A program made the position numbers and the translations under genes. The notes below the pieces were generated by a model. The model had not been told where the DNA came from, ran no database searches, and saw only the letters and a program-made list of their open reading frames with translations. A stretch of 64,000 nucleotides of DNA. Source: DATKJS01 sp050015275 (GTDB taxonomy: Bacteria; Acidobacteriota; Aminicenantia; Aminicenantales; Saccharicenantaceae). Positions 1-7,604 of the stretch are shown in pieces (positions within the stretch are counted from its first letter, which is position 1; the number at the start of each line of letters is the position of its first letter). The DNA is taken from assembly GCA_050015275.1 (NCBI GenBank), contig JBEKBS010000010.1, positions 62,001 through 126,000 of the forward strand, given 5' to 3'.

Positions 1-462
1 AAGGACCAGGTCATCTCCATCCGCAGGGTCACGAAGGTCGTCAAGGGCGGAAAGAACCTGAGCTTTTCGGCCCTGGTGGCCGTCGGCAACGAGCGCGGCC
101 GAGTGGGCATAGGAAAGGGCAAGGCCCGCGAAGTGCCGCAGGCGATCCGCAAGGGAGTCGAAGCGGCCAAGAAGAACATGATCCGGGTCCCCCTGGCGGA
201 CACGACGCTGCCCCACCTCGTCAAAGGGGTCGACGGCGCCGGTCTGGTCGTCCTCAGGCCGGCCGCGAAGGGGACGGGTGTCATCGCCGGCGGCGCCGTC
301 AGGGTCATCATGCAGCTGGCCGGGATCCGGGACATCCTGACCAAGTCCCTGAGAAGCAACAATCCGATCAGCGTGGCCAACGCCACTTTGGACGCCCTCC
401 GGAGCGTCCGGAACCCCGATGACGTGGCCAAGATGCGCGGGAAGGTCAAGGGTGGGTTATGA
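1..462 (+). CDS. rpsE: 30S ribosomal protein S5 (5'-truncated by window edge)
   Basis: Ribosomal protein S5, a 30S protein near the mRNA entry side and important for decoding accuracy. The frame is open from base 1 and gives 153 residues, so about the first 10-15 are outside the window. The RNA-binding part (VISIRRVTKVVKGGKNLSF, then GIGKGKAREVPQAI) and the C-terminal part (GGAVRVIMQLAGIRDIL) match S5. The GTG at 76 lies inside the gene and is not its start. The stop overlaps the rpmD start as ATGA, which implies translational coupling in the spc operon. Confidence 0.97.
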   Translation, partial: KDQVISIRRVTKVVKGGKNLSFSALVAVGNERGRVGIGKGKAREVPQAIRKGVEAAKKNMIRVPLADTTLPHLVKGVDGAGLVVLRPAAKGTGVIAGGAVRVIMQLAGIRDILTKSLRSNNPISVANATLDALRSVRNPDDVAKMRGKVKGGL

Positions 463-710
463 CGGAGACAACGACGAAATCCGTAAAGACCCGGAAGCGG
501 GCTGAGAAGGGCCCGGACCAAGAACGCTACCTGAAGATCACGCTCGTCCGGAGCCTGGTCGGTCATCCAAGGTCGCAGCGTATCGTGGCCAAGGGTCTCG
601 GCCTGAGAAAGCTCCAGTCCCACGTCGTCCGCCGGGAATCCCCCGAGACGCTCGGCATGGTCCGCAAGTTGGCCCATGTGTTGAAAGTGGAGGCGACCGA
701 AAAGCCATGA
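459..710 (+). CDS. rpmD: 50S ribosomal protein L30
   Basis: Ribosomal protein L30, a small 50S protein. The L30 core begins near residue 24 (YLKITLVRSLVGHP) and continues through LGLRKLQSHVVRRESPE to a C-terminal helix. At 83 residues it is longer than the usual ~60 because of a basic 22-residue N-terminal extension. The ATG overlaps the rpsE stop by four bases and the TGA overlaps the rplO ATG, so the start is fixed by context. Position between S5 and L15 is the standard spc-operon order. Confidence 0.95.
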   Translation: MTETTTKSVKTRKRAEKGPDQERYLKITLVRSLVGHPRSQRIVAKGLGLRKLQSHVVRRESPETLGMVRKLAHVLKVEATEKP

Positions 711-1153
711 ACCTCAGCAACCTGAAACCGGCCAAAGGATCGAGACAGGATCGCAAACGAGTAGGGAGGGGACCGGGCTCCGGGCTGGGCAAGACGTCCG
801 GCCGCGGCAGCAAGGGGCAGCTCTCCGGCAGCGGTTATTCCCGCAAGCGGGACTTCGAGGGCGGCCAGATGCCGCTCGTCCGCCGTGTCCCCAAGCGGGG
901 CTTCACCAACATCTTCCGGACCGAATACACCGTCATCAACCTGGACAGCCTGGCCAAGATCGCCAAGAAAGAGGTCGAGATCAAGGACTTGGTCGCGGCC
1001 GGGCTGATCAAGAACGGGTCTGAACAGGTGAAGGTCCTGGGGCGGGGCGAGCTCGCCTCCCCGAAGACCATCCACGCCCATAAGTTTTCCGGGTCGGCCC
1101 TGAAAAAGATCGAGGACAAGGGCGGCAAAGCCGTCACCATCGGGAAAGAATAA
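707..1153 (+). CDS. rplO: 50S ribosomal protein L15
   Basis: Ribosomal protein L15, a late-assembling 50S protein. The 148-residue product opens with MNLSNLKPAKGSRQDRKRVG and has the glycine/arginine-rich arm GRGPGSGLGKTSGRGSKG typical of L15. The globular C-terminal domain ends in FSGSALKKIEDKGGKAV. The gene overlaps rpmD by four bases and shares one base with secY (TAATG). Length and gene order are normal. Confidence 0.97.
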   Translation: MNLSNLKPAKGSRQDRKRVGRGPGSGLGKTSGRGSKGQLSGSGYSRKRDFEGGQMPLVRRVPKRGFTNIFRTEYTVINLDSLAKIAKKEVEIKDLVAAGLIKNGSEQVKVLGRGELASPKTIHAHKFSGSALKKIEDKGGKAVTIGKE

Positions 1154-2532
1154 TGTTAGACAGCATCCGCAACATCTTCAGCATCCCGGAGCTCCGCAAG
1201 AGGGTCATCTTCACCCTCCTCCTCCTGGCGGTTTACAGGATCGGCGGCCAGATCCCCAACCCGGGCATCAGCGCCTCGGCCCTGGCGGAGTTCTGGGCGC
1301 AGCAAAAGGGCTCCCTCCTGGGGTTCATCGACCTGTTCTCGGGACGCTACATGTCGCGTATGACCATCTTTGCCCTCGGCATCATGCCCTACATCAGCGC
1401 CTCCATCATCCTCCAGCTGCTCACGGTCGTCTGGCCCTACCTCGAACGGCTGTCCAAGGAGGGCGAGCTGGGCCGGAAGAAGATCACCCAGTACACCCGC
1501 TACGGCACGATCGGGATCTGCTTCATCCAGTCCTTCGGCATCGCCGCTTTCCTCGAATCCCTCAAGAGCCCTGGAGGCGCCCTCATCGTTCCCCACGGCG
1601 GCTGGGGGTTCAGGCTGCTGACCATCCTGACCCTGACGACCGGGACCGTCTTCGTCATGTGGCTCGGCGAGCAGATCTCGGCCCGGGGGATCGGCAACGG
1701 GATCTCGCTCATCATCTTCGCCGGGATCGTCGTCCGCTTCCCGTCCGGGCTCATCAGCATGCTCAGCGGCCTCAAGACCAACACCATGAATCCCCTGAAG
1801 ATGATCTTCCTGGGCGCCCTGATGATCGCGGTCATCGGGTTCATCGTCTTCGTCGAGCGCGGCCAGCGCCGCATCCCGGTGTCCTACGCCAAGCGCGTCG
1901 TCGGGCGGAAGGTCTACGGCGGCCAGAGCACGCACCTGCCCCTCCGGGTGAACACGGGCGGCGTCATCCCGATCATCTTCGCCGCCTCCGTCATCACCAT
2001 CCCCGCGACCTTCGCCCAGCTCGTCAAGGTCCCGGCCCTCCAGTCGGTCGCCCAACAGTTCGGCATGGGCATGCCCCTCTACAACCTCTTCTACGTCGCG
2101 GCCATCATCTTCTTCACCTACTTCTACATCTCGATCATCTTCAACCCGGTCGACGTGGCCGACAACCTGCGGAAGTACGGCGGCTTCATCCCCGGCATCC
2201 GCCCGGGCAAGAACACGTCCGATTACATCGACGAGGTCCTGTCGAGGATCACCCTCGTCGGCGCCGTCTACCTGGCGGTCGTCGCCATCCTGCCGGAGTT
2301 CCTGATCACGGGCATCAAGGTCCAGGCCCTGCCCTGGATCGGGACGTGGCTCGAGATGAACCTGCCCAAGTTCATGACCCAGGGGTTGGGCATCGACTTC
2401 CTGTTCGGAGGGACGTCGATCCTGATCGTCGTCGGCGTCGCCATGGACACCATGCAACAGATCGAGGCCCAGCTCGTCATGCGCCACTACGACGGGTTCA
2501 TGCGCCGGAGCCGGATCAGGGGGAGAAGGTGA
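1153..2532 (+). CDS. secY: Protein translocase subunit SecY
   Basis: SecY, the pore-forming subunit of the Sec translocon in the inner membrane, which passes unfolded preproteins and inserts membrane proteins. The 459-residue sequence has about ten hydrophobic segments. The conserved SecY motif GIMPYISASIILQLL lies at residues 76-90, and the cytosolic loops with VSYAKRV and PGIRPGKNT are recognisable. Length is slightly above the usual 430-440. It starts one base inside the rplO stop and its TGA overlaps the adk ATG, so it is co-translated with its neighbours. Confidence 0.98.
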   Translation: MLDSIRNIFSIPELRKRVIFTLLLLAVYRIGGQIPNPGISASALAEFWAQQKGSLLGFIDLFSGRYMSRMTIFALGIMPYISASIILQLLTVVWPYLERLSKEGELGRKKITQYTRYGTIGICFIQSFGIAAFLESLKSPGGALIVPHGGWGFRLLTILTLTTGTVFVMWLGEQISARGIGNGISLIIFAGIVVRFPSGLISMLSGLKTNTMNPLKMIFLGALMIAVIGFIVFVERGQRRIPVSYAKRVVGRKVYGGQSTHLPLRVNTGGVIPIIFAASVITIPATFAQLVKVPALQSVAQQFGMGMPLYNLFYVAAIIFFTYFYISIIFNPVDVADNLRKYGGFIPGIRPGKNTSDYIDEVLSRITLVGAVYLAVVAILPEFLITGIKVQALPWIGTWLEMNLPKFMTQGLGIDFLFGGTSILIVVGVAMDTMQQIEAQLVMRHYDGFMRRSRIRGRR

Positions 2533-3203
2533 TGAGAGTCGTCCTCCTGGGCGCTCCCGGTAGCGGGAAAGGGTCCGTGGGCGACCTCGTGCGGTCGGCC
2601 TACGGTTTTCCCAAGATCTCCACCGGGGATCTCCTCCGGGACGCTGTCCAGAAGAAAACGCAGATCGGCCTCCAGGCGGCCTCCCAGATGGGCAAGGGCG
2701 GCCTGGTCGACGACGCCATCGTCCTCGCCCTCCTCAAGGAACGGCTGGCGGGGCCGGACTGCCGGATCGGCTACATTCTCGACGGCTACCCGCGGAACCT
2801 CTCCCAGGCCAAAGACCTCAAATCGCTGGACGGCGGCCGCCGGGAGGTCGTCTTCCTGATCGATGTCCGTGAGGACATCGTCGCCCGGCGGATTGGCAGC
2901 CGCCGGCTGTGCCCCAGCTGTGAGGCGATCTACAATGTCATCACGAAGAAGCCCGTCCGGGAAGGGGTCTGTGACCTCTGCGGCGCGGCCCTCGTCCAGA
3001 GACAGGACGATCGGCCCGAGCTCGTGCCGGAACGGCTGAAGACCTACCATACGAAAACGGAGCCCCTGATCGCCTATTACCAGGCCAAGGGCGTCCTCCA
3101 CCGGATCGACGGCAACGGCACGATCGAAGAGACGTTCCGGCCTATCCGGCTGGTTCTGGACGGCGTGCTCCGCGGAACAGAGGATTCCCAGGTGCGGCCA
3201 TGA
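2532..3203 (+). CDS. adk: Adenylate kinase, zinc-lid type
   Basis: Adenylate kinase interconverts ATP + AMP and 2 ADP in the cytoplasm. The 223-residue protein has the P-loop GAPGSGKG (residues 7-14), the AMP-binding region STGDLLRDAV and the DGYPRN motif (84-89). The LID domain carries four cysteines in two CxxC pairs (C127, C130, C147, C150), the zinc-binding form. The P-loop has KGS where KGT is usual, a conservative change. The ATG overlaps the secY stop by one base. This is the standard place for adk in the spc operon. Confidence 0.95.
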   Translation: MRVVLLGAPGSGKGSVGDLVRSAYGFPKISTGDLLRDAVQKKTQIGLQAASQMGKGGLVDDAIVLALLKERLAGPDCRIGYILDGYPRNLSQAKDLKSLDGGRREVVFLIDVREDIVARRIGSRRLCPSCEAIYNVITKKPVREGVCDLCGAALVQRQDDRPELVPERLKTYHTKTEPLIAYYQAKGVLHRIDGNGTIEETFRPIRLVLDGVLRGTEDSQVRP

Positions 3204-4000
3204 TCATCTACAAGTCCAGCGCGGAGCTCGAAGTCATGCGGCAGAGCAGCCGGATCGTGGCCCAGGTCCTGGATGAGCTCGAGCCTCTGGTCCGGCCTGG
3301 GATCCGGACCCGTGACCTGGACCTTTACGCGGAAAAGCGGACCCGCGAGCTCGGCGCCGTGCCGGCCTTCAAGGGGTACCGGGGCTACCCGGCCTCGGTC
3401 TGCGTGTCGGTGAACGAGGAGATCATCCACGGCATCCCCTCGGGGCGTCTCCTCCAGGAGGGCGACATCGTCAGCCTGGATTTCGGCGTCCTCTATGAGG
3501 GTTTTTACGGCGACTCGACCGTGACCGTCCCTGTCGGCCGGACGAGCGACGAGGCCGGCCGGCTCATCGAGTCGGCGAAGAAGGCCTTTTTCAAGGGCTT
3601 TGAACAAGTGCGGGAGGGGAACCGGCTCTCCGACATCTCGGCCGCCGTCCAGCGGTCCGTCGAGGGGGACGGGTTCTCCGTCATCCGCCAGTTCGTCGGC
3701 CACGGCATCGGCCGGGCCCTCCACGAGGAGCCCCAGGTCCCGAACTTCGGGGCTCCCGGCCGGGGCCCGAAGCTCAAGCCCGGCATGACTCTGGCCATCG
3801 AGCCCATGATCGCCTTGGGGTCTTACGAGGTCGAGGTCCTGGAGGACGGCTGGACGGCCGTGACCCGGGACCGCAGCCTCTCGGCCCATTACGAACATAC
3901 CGTAGCCCTGACCGAGGACGGGCCGGAGATCCTGAGCGCGCGGGCACGGGACAGCGCGGCCGGGCGGTCCCCCTTTATGAAGGAGAGTCCCCATGCCTAA
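3200..4000 (+). CDS. map: Methionine aminopeptidase, type I
   Basis: Type I methionine aminopeptidase removes the initiator methionine from nascent proteins. The 266-residue product has the pita-bread fold with all expected dinuclear metal ligands: D94 (SLDFG), D105 (FYGDST), H168 (VGHGIG), E201 (AIEPM) and E232 (YEHTV). H77 and H175 fit the substrate-binding histidines. There is no N-terminal zinc or SH3 extension, so it is the short bacterial class. It overlaps adk by ATGA and infA by eight bases. Confidence 0.97.
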   Translation: MIIYKSSAELEVMRQSSRIVAQVLDELEPLVRPGIRTRDLDLYAEKRTRELGAVPAFKGYRGYPASVCVSVNEEIIHGIPSGRLLQEGDIVSLDFGVLYEGFYGDSTVTVPVGRTSDEAGRLIESAKKAFFKGFEQVREGNRLSDISAAVQRSVEGDGFSVIRQFVGHGIGRALHEEPQVPNFGAPGRGPKLKPGMTLAIEPMIALGSYEVEVLEDGWTAVTRDRSLSAHYEHTVALTEDGPEILSARARDSAAGRSPFMKESPHA

Positions 4001-4211
4001 GCAGGACATGTTCGAGGCCGAAGGCGTGGTCCTCGAGACCCTCCCGAACGCCATGTTCCGGGTCGAGCTCTCGAATAAGCACGTCATCCTGGCCCACATC
4101 TCGGGGAAGATGCGGAAGCACTTCATCCGGATCCTCCCGGGCGACCGGGTCCTGGTGGAACTCTCTCCCTACGACCTGACCAAGGGACGCATCACGTACA
4201 GATACAAATAA
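3993..4211 (+). CDS. infA: Translation initiation factor IF-1
   Basis: IF-1 is a single OB-fold protein that sits in the 30S A site during initiation. The 72-residue product has the characteristic segments VVLETLPNAMFRVELSNKH, HISGKMRKHFIRILPGDRV and the C-terminal LTKGRITYRYK. Length is exactly typical. Its ATG lies eight bases before the map stop, preceded by an AGGAGA ribosome-binding site inside map. Lying between map and rpmJ is standard. Confidence 0.97.
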   Translation: MPKQDMFEAEGVVLETLPNAMFRVELSNKHVILAHISGKMRKHFIRILPGDRVLVELSPYDLTKGRITYRYK

Positions 4212-4223
4212 AAGGACAGGACG

Positions 4224-4337
4224 ATGAAAGTCAAAGCATCTGTGAAAAAGATCTGCCGGAACTGTAAGATCGTCCGGCGCAAGGGCATCGTGCGGGTCAT
4301 CTGCACCAACCCGCGGCACAAACAAAGACAGGGATAG
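4224..4337 (+). CDS. rpmJ: 50S ribosomal protein L36
   Basis: Ribosomal protein L36, the smallest 50S protein. Reading from the ATG at 4224 gives 37 residues beginning MKVKASVKKICRNCKIVRR and ending PRHKQRQG. The zinc-ribbon ligands are present (CRNC, then a Cys and a His in VICTNPRHK), so this is the zinc-binding form. An AGGACAGG stretch lies just upstream. It sits between infA and rpsM as in most bacteria. Confidence 0.96.
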   Translation: MKVKASVKKICRNCKIVRRKGIVRVICTNPRHKQRQG

Positions 4338-4349
4338 GACGAGGTCAAC

Positions 4350-4730
4350 ATGGCAAGAATCGCAGGCATCACGCTCCCGCCGGAAAAGAGGATCGAGATC
4401 GGACTGACCTACATCTTCGGCATCGGCCGCTCCAAATCGGGAAAGATCCTGGCCGAAGCCAAGATCGACAAGAACAAGAAGGTCAAGGCCCTGACCGAGG
4501 ACGAGGTCGACAAGATCCGCCGGATCATCGAGAAGCGGGAAAAGATCGAGGGTGATCTCCGCAAGGAAATCACTATGAACATCAAGAGGCTCGTCGACAT
4601 CGGCTGCTACCGGGGCCTCCGTCACAAGAAGAAACTCCCCACGAGGGGCCAGCGGACCAAGACGAACGCCCGGACCCGGAAAGGCGTCCGCGGCTCCAAG
4701 ATCAAGAAACTCAAGGAAAAGAAAGCCTAA
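4350..4730 (+). CDS. rpsM: 30S ribosomal protein S13
   Basis: Ribosomal protein S13, in the 30S head, forms intersubunit bridges and contacts P-site tRNA. The 126-residue product begins MARIAGITLPPEKRIEIGL. It has the helix-two-turn-helix region (YIFGIGRSKSGKIL), the YRGLRHKKKLPTRGQRT motif and a lysine-rich tail. Length is typical. It opens the alpha-operon segment, 12 bases after rpmJ, with no sign of a separate promoter. Confidence 0.97.
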   Translation: MARIAGITLPPEKRIEIGLTYIFGIGRSKSGKILAEAKIDKNKKVKALTEDEVDKIRRIIEKREKIEGDLRKEITMNIKRLVDIGCYRGLRHKKKLPTRGQRTKTNARTRKGVRGSKIKKLKEKKA

Positions 4731-4745
4731 GGAGGGGACGCGCCC

Positions 4746-5132
4746 ATGCCCAAAGCCAAAACCAAGAAAAAGAAAGTCCGGAAAGAGATCGCGTACGGAG
4801 TGGCTCACATCCAGTCCACGTTCAATAATACGATCATCACCATCGCGGACCACCAGGGCGGGACCCTCTGCTGGGCCAGCGCCGGCACCTCGGGGTTCAA
4901 AGGGGCCCGGAAAGGCACCCCCTTCGCCGCCCAGCTGGCCGCCAAGGGCGTGGCCACGAAGGCCCGGGAGTTCGGCGTGCGTTACGTTGACGTCCGGCTG
5001 ACGGGGCCGGGCGCCGGCCGTGAATCCTCCATCCGCGCCCTCCAGGCGGCCGGGCTCGAGATCAAATCGATCAAGGACGTGACCCCCATCCCGCACAACG
5101 GCTGCCGGGTCCGCCGGAGACGGCGGGTCTGA
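4746..5132 (+). CDS. rpsK: 30S ribosomal protein S11
   Basis: Ribosomal protein S11, on the 30S platform, contacts mRNA near the Shine-Dalgarno helix. The 128-residue protein has a lysine-rich start, then AHIQSTFNNTIITIAD, the SAGTSGFKGARKGTPFAAQ stretch and the C-terminal VTPIPHNGCRVRRRRRV signature. A strong AAGGAGGGG ribosome-binding site lies upstream. Spacing to rpsM is 15 bases and to rpsD 18 bases. Confidence 0.97.
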   Translation: MPKAKTKKKKVRKEIAYGVAHIQSTFNNTIITIADHQGGTLCWASAGTSGFKGARKGTPFAAQLAAKGVATKAREFGVRYVDVRLTGPGAGRESSIRALQAAGLEIKSIKDVTPIPHNGCRVRRRRRV

Positions 5133-5150
5133 GGCCCGAAGGAGAGGACC

Positions 5151-5777
5151 ATGGCGAAATATCAAGGACCTGACTGCCGGCTGTGCCGGGTCGAAAAGAA
5201 TAAGCTGTTCTTCAAAGGCAACAAGTGCCTGACGGACAAGTGCCCCCTCGAGCGGCGGCCCTACGCGCCCGGCCAGCACGGACGCAACAGGAAGCGCGTG
5301 CTCGGTTACGCGATCCAGCTCCGGGAGAAGCAGAAGCTCAAAAGGTACTACGGGATGTCGGAGGAGCAGTTCCGCTTCTTCTTCGAGCGGGCCGAGCGGC
5401 AGAAGGGCATCACCGGAGAGAACCTCCTGTCGATGCTCGAGCGGCGGCTCGACAACGCCATCTACGTGATGGGATTTTCCCTGTCCCGTGGCCACGCCCG
5501 CCAGCTCATCGCCCACGGGCATTTCCGCGTCAACGGCCGCCGGGTCAACATCCCCTCGGCGCTGGTCAAGGCCGGGGACGTCATCGAATTCAAGGAGCGG
5601 ACGGCCAAGAGCGAAGACATGCAGGCCGTCGTCGCCTCAAACAAGAGCAAGTCCGTTCCCGGATGGCTCGAAGTGGACAGGGAGCACCTGAAGGGAAGGG
5701 TCCTCGCCCTTCCGACCCGTCAGGATGTCACCCTCCCCGTGGAAGAGCATCTGGTGGTCGAACTTTACTCCAAATAA
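5151..5777 (+). CDS. rpsD: 30S ribosomal protein S4, zinc-binding form
   Basis: Ribosomal protein S4 nucleates 30S assembly by binding 16S rRNA and, in many bacteria, represses the alpha operon. The 208-residue product has an N-terminal four-cysteine zinc site (CRLC and KCLTDKC), so it is the C+ type. A canonical S4 RNA-binding domain follows (RLDNAIYVMGFSLSRGHARQ, then GHFRVNGRRVNIPS). Length is normal. It precedes rpoA by 44 bases. Confidence 0.97.
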   Translation: MAKYQGPDCRLCRVEKNKLFFKGNKCLTDKCPLERRPYAPGQHGRNRKRVLGYAIQLREKQKLKRYYGMSEEQFRFFFERAERQKGITGENLLSMLERRLDNAIYVMGFSLSRGHARQLIAHGHFRVNGRRVNIPSALVKAGDVIEFKERTAKSEDMQAVVASNKSKSVPGWLEVDREHLKGRVLALPTRQDVTLPVEEHLVVELYSK

Positions 5778-5821
5778 TGTCCTGAGGGACCCCTACGAGG
5801 ATATCCCCAGAAGGAGGACAC

Positions 5822-6853
5822 ATGACGGAAACGAATTTTCAGAGGCCAAAGTATTTGGAGTGCGATTTTGAGACGCTGACGGAGAAATACGGCCGGTTCC
5901 AGGCCCAGCCCTTCGAGCGAGGCTACGGCATCACGGTGGGAAACGCCCTGCGCCGGATCCTCCTTTCGTCGATCACCGGGGCCGCCATCACGGCCGTCCG
6001 GATTCACGGCGTGCTCCATGAATTCTCGACCATCCCCGGGGTCGTCGAGGACGTGACGGATATCATCCTCAACCTCAAGAGCATCCCCCTCAAGCTCACG
6101 GGAGACGATCCGAAACGGATGACCCTCAAGAAGGCCGGGCCGAACCAGGCCAAGTCTTCGGACATCGCCCACGATTCCGACATCGAGATCCTCAACAGGG
6201 ACGTCCCCATCGCGTCGCTCGATGCCGACGGGACGCTCGAGATCGAGATGATCGTCAAGAACGGCCGGGGCTATATCCCCGCTGACCAGAATTTCGACGA
6301 TGAGCTGAGCCTGGATTACATCCCCCTCGATTCCTCCCATTCTCCCGTCCTGAAAGTCAACTACAAGGTCGAGCCGGCCCGCGTCGGAAAGAGGATCGAC
6401 TACGAGAGCCTGACCCTGGAGATCTGGACGACCGGCGCCATCCGTCCCATGGACGCCCTCTCCCAGGCGGCCAAGATCATGAGGGACCATCTCGGGATCT
6501 TCCTGAACGTCGTCGACGAGCCCTTGGAAAAGGAACAGGCCCCGACCAAGAAAGAGATTCCCTATCTCGGCCAGGCGGACGTGCTGGCCAAGACGATCGA
6601 CCACTTGGAGCTTTCGGTCCGGTCCAATAACTGCCTTCGGGCGGCCGGCATCGAGAGGATCTACGAGCTCGTCCAGAAGACCGAAGAGGACCTCCTCAAG
6701 ACGAAGAATTTCGGTCGCAAGTCGTTGGCCGAGATCAAGGAGACCCTGTCGAACCTGAACCTCGGACTGAACCTGGAGCTCCACCCTAAGCTCATCGAGC
6801 GGATCCAGGTGGAGGTCAAGGAGACCAAGCCCGGGAAGGAAGTGGATGAATGA
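5822..6853 (+). CDS. rpoA: DNA-directed RNA polymerase subunit alpha
   Basis: RpoA dimerises to scaffold RNA polymerase, and its C-terminal domain binds UP elements and activators. The 343-residue protein has the assembly domain (FERGYGITVGNALRRILLSS) and the insert domain. After a linker comes the C-terminal domain with ELSVRSNNCLRAAGIERI and NFGRKSLAEIKETL. It is preceded by AAGGAGG and its TGA overlaps the rplQ start. Length is slightly above the common ~330. Confidence 0.98.
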   Translation: MTETNFQRPKYLECDFETLTEKYGRFQAQPFERGYGITVGNALRRILLSSITGAAITAVRIHGVLHEFSTIPGVVEDVTDIILNLKSIPLKLTGDDPKRMTLKKAGPNQAKSSDIAHDSDIEILNRDVPIASLDADGTLEIEMIVKNGRGYIPADQNFDDELSLDYIPLDSSHSPVLKVNYKVEPARVGKRIDYESLTLEIWTTGAIRPMDALSQAAKIMRDHLGIFLNVVDEPLEKEQAPTKKEIPYLGQADVLAKTIDHLELSVRSNNCLRAAGIERIYELVQKTEEDLLKTKNFGRKSLAEIKETLSNLNLGLNLELHPKLIERIQVEVKETKPGKEVDE

Positions 6854-7260
6854 GGCACCAAGTCAAGAAAGGATACCTGCGGAGAAACTCGGCCCACCGG
6901 CGGGCCCTCCTGCGCAACCTCGTGACATCGTTCCTCGAGCGGGAACGGATCACGACCACGTTGGGCAAGGCCCGGGTCGCGCGGCCGCTGGCCGAGAAGA
7001 TGATCACCCTGGGCAAGAGGGGAACCCTTCACGCCCGTCGTCAGGCCCTCGCCTATATGACGAAGGAATCCGCCGTGAAAAAGCTTTTCGACGAGATCGC
7101 CCCGCGTTTCTCTGAGAGGCCCGGCGGATACACCCGGATCGTCAAGCTCGACCGGAGGATGGGGGACGGCTCGGTGATGGCCATGCTCGAGCTCGTCGGC
7201 ACGGAATACAAAAAAAAGGCCAAGAAGAAGAAAGAGGCCAAGAAGTCGGCTGGAAAGTAG
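6850..7260 (+). CDS. rplQ: 50S ribosomal protein L17
   Basis: Ribosomal protein L17, a 50S protein near the tunnel exit. The 136-residue product starts MRHQVKKGYLRRNSAHRRAL and has the conserved TSFLERERITTTLGKAR and RRMGDGSVMAMLEL segments. It ends in an unusually lysine-rich tail (KKKAKKKKEAKKSAGK). The ATG overlaps the rpoA stop by four bases. It is the last gene of the ribosomal cluster and is followed directly by an intrinsic terminator. Confidence 0.97.
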   Translation: MRHQVKKGYLRRNSAHRRALLRNLVTSFLERERITTTLGKARVARPLAEKMITLGKRGTLHARRQALAYMTKESAVKKLFDEIAPRFSERPGGYTRIVKLDRRMGDGSVMAMLELVGTEYKKKAKKKKEAKKSAGK

Positions 7261-7280
7261 TCCGTTCAAAAGTCATTGTC

Positions 7281-7313
7281 AAAAAGGCCCGGCTACGGCG
7301 GGGCCTTTTTTTT
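7281..7313 (+). terminator. Intrinsic terminator of the ribosomal operon
   Basis: GGCCC at 7286-7290 pairs with GGGCC at 7301-7305 around a 10-base loop. The stem is extended by a 5' A-tract (7281-7285) pairing with the following U-tract, and eight T residues complete a classic rho-independent terminator. It lies 20 bases after the rplQ stop, so it ends the spc-alpha transcript. Confidence 0.93.
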
Positions 7314-7604
7314 ATCCTCCGGACAGGTATATCTCCTTTCAGAAGGCCGCACATTTATTCCTGGGGGGGAGTTCCATAGCCTATGTTCGATGCGGATGTC
7401 CGCTCAGTTCTAAGTTCCGAGGATCGTTTCAGATATTTACCAGAATTGCAGCTCCGAGCCTGTTTGCTTAGCGACGGAATCGCCGGGCAGCAAGAGCGAA
7501 GACTCGCTTCAGATCTTTCCTAAAAGTGCGGCTTCGAGCCGCTCCGCCGCACTTTTATTGGTCGCTCCGAAGACTCCGCTCCCTGCCGCTCCCTGCCGGA
7601 GGGC
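7314..7604. other. Gene-free stretch between rplQ terminator and the NlpC/P60 gene
   Basis: No credible gene is seen here. The right-hand two thirds (about 7420-7603) is two diverged units of a dispersed hairpin repeat described separately. The left part (7314-7419) shows no recognisable structure. Both flanking genes point their 3' ends into this gap. Confidence 0.7.
7420..7603 (-). repeat. Dispersed intergenic repeat, two tandem diverged units
   Basis: The unit at 7499-7603 closely matches, in inverted orientation, the sequence at 25308-25402. Both share AGACTCGYTTCAGATMTT, the GTGCGGCTYCGAGCCGCTCC core, TGGTCGCTCC and CCGCTCCCTGCCGGAGGG. The left unit (about 7424-7462) repeats the first half as CGTTTCAGATATTTACCAGA followed by GCTCCGAGCC. 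The core folds into a hairpin closed by AAGTGCGGC against GCCGCACTT. CCGCTCCCTG is itself duplicated at the right end. Confidence 0.8.

Noticed and set aside
1156..2487. A 443-codon open frame antisense to secY, rich in Asp, Glu, Gly and Arg
   Set aside because: SecY on the other strand is unmistakable. Long antisense frames are expected here because the GC-rich third codon positions remove stops; composition is of the mirror type and there is no ribosome-binding site.
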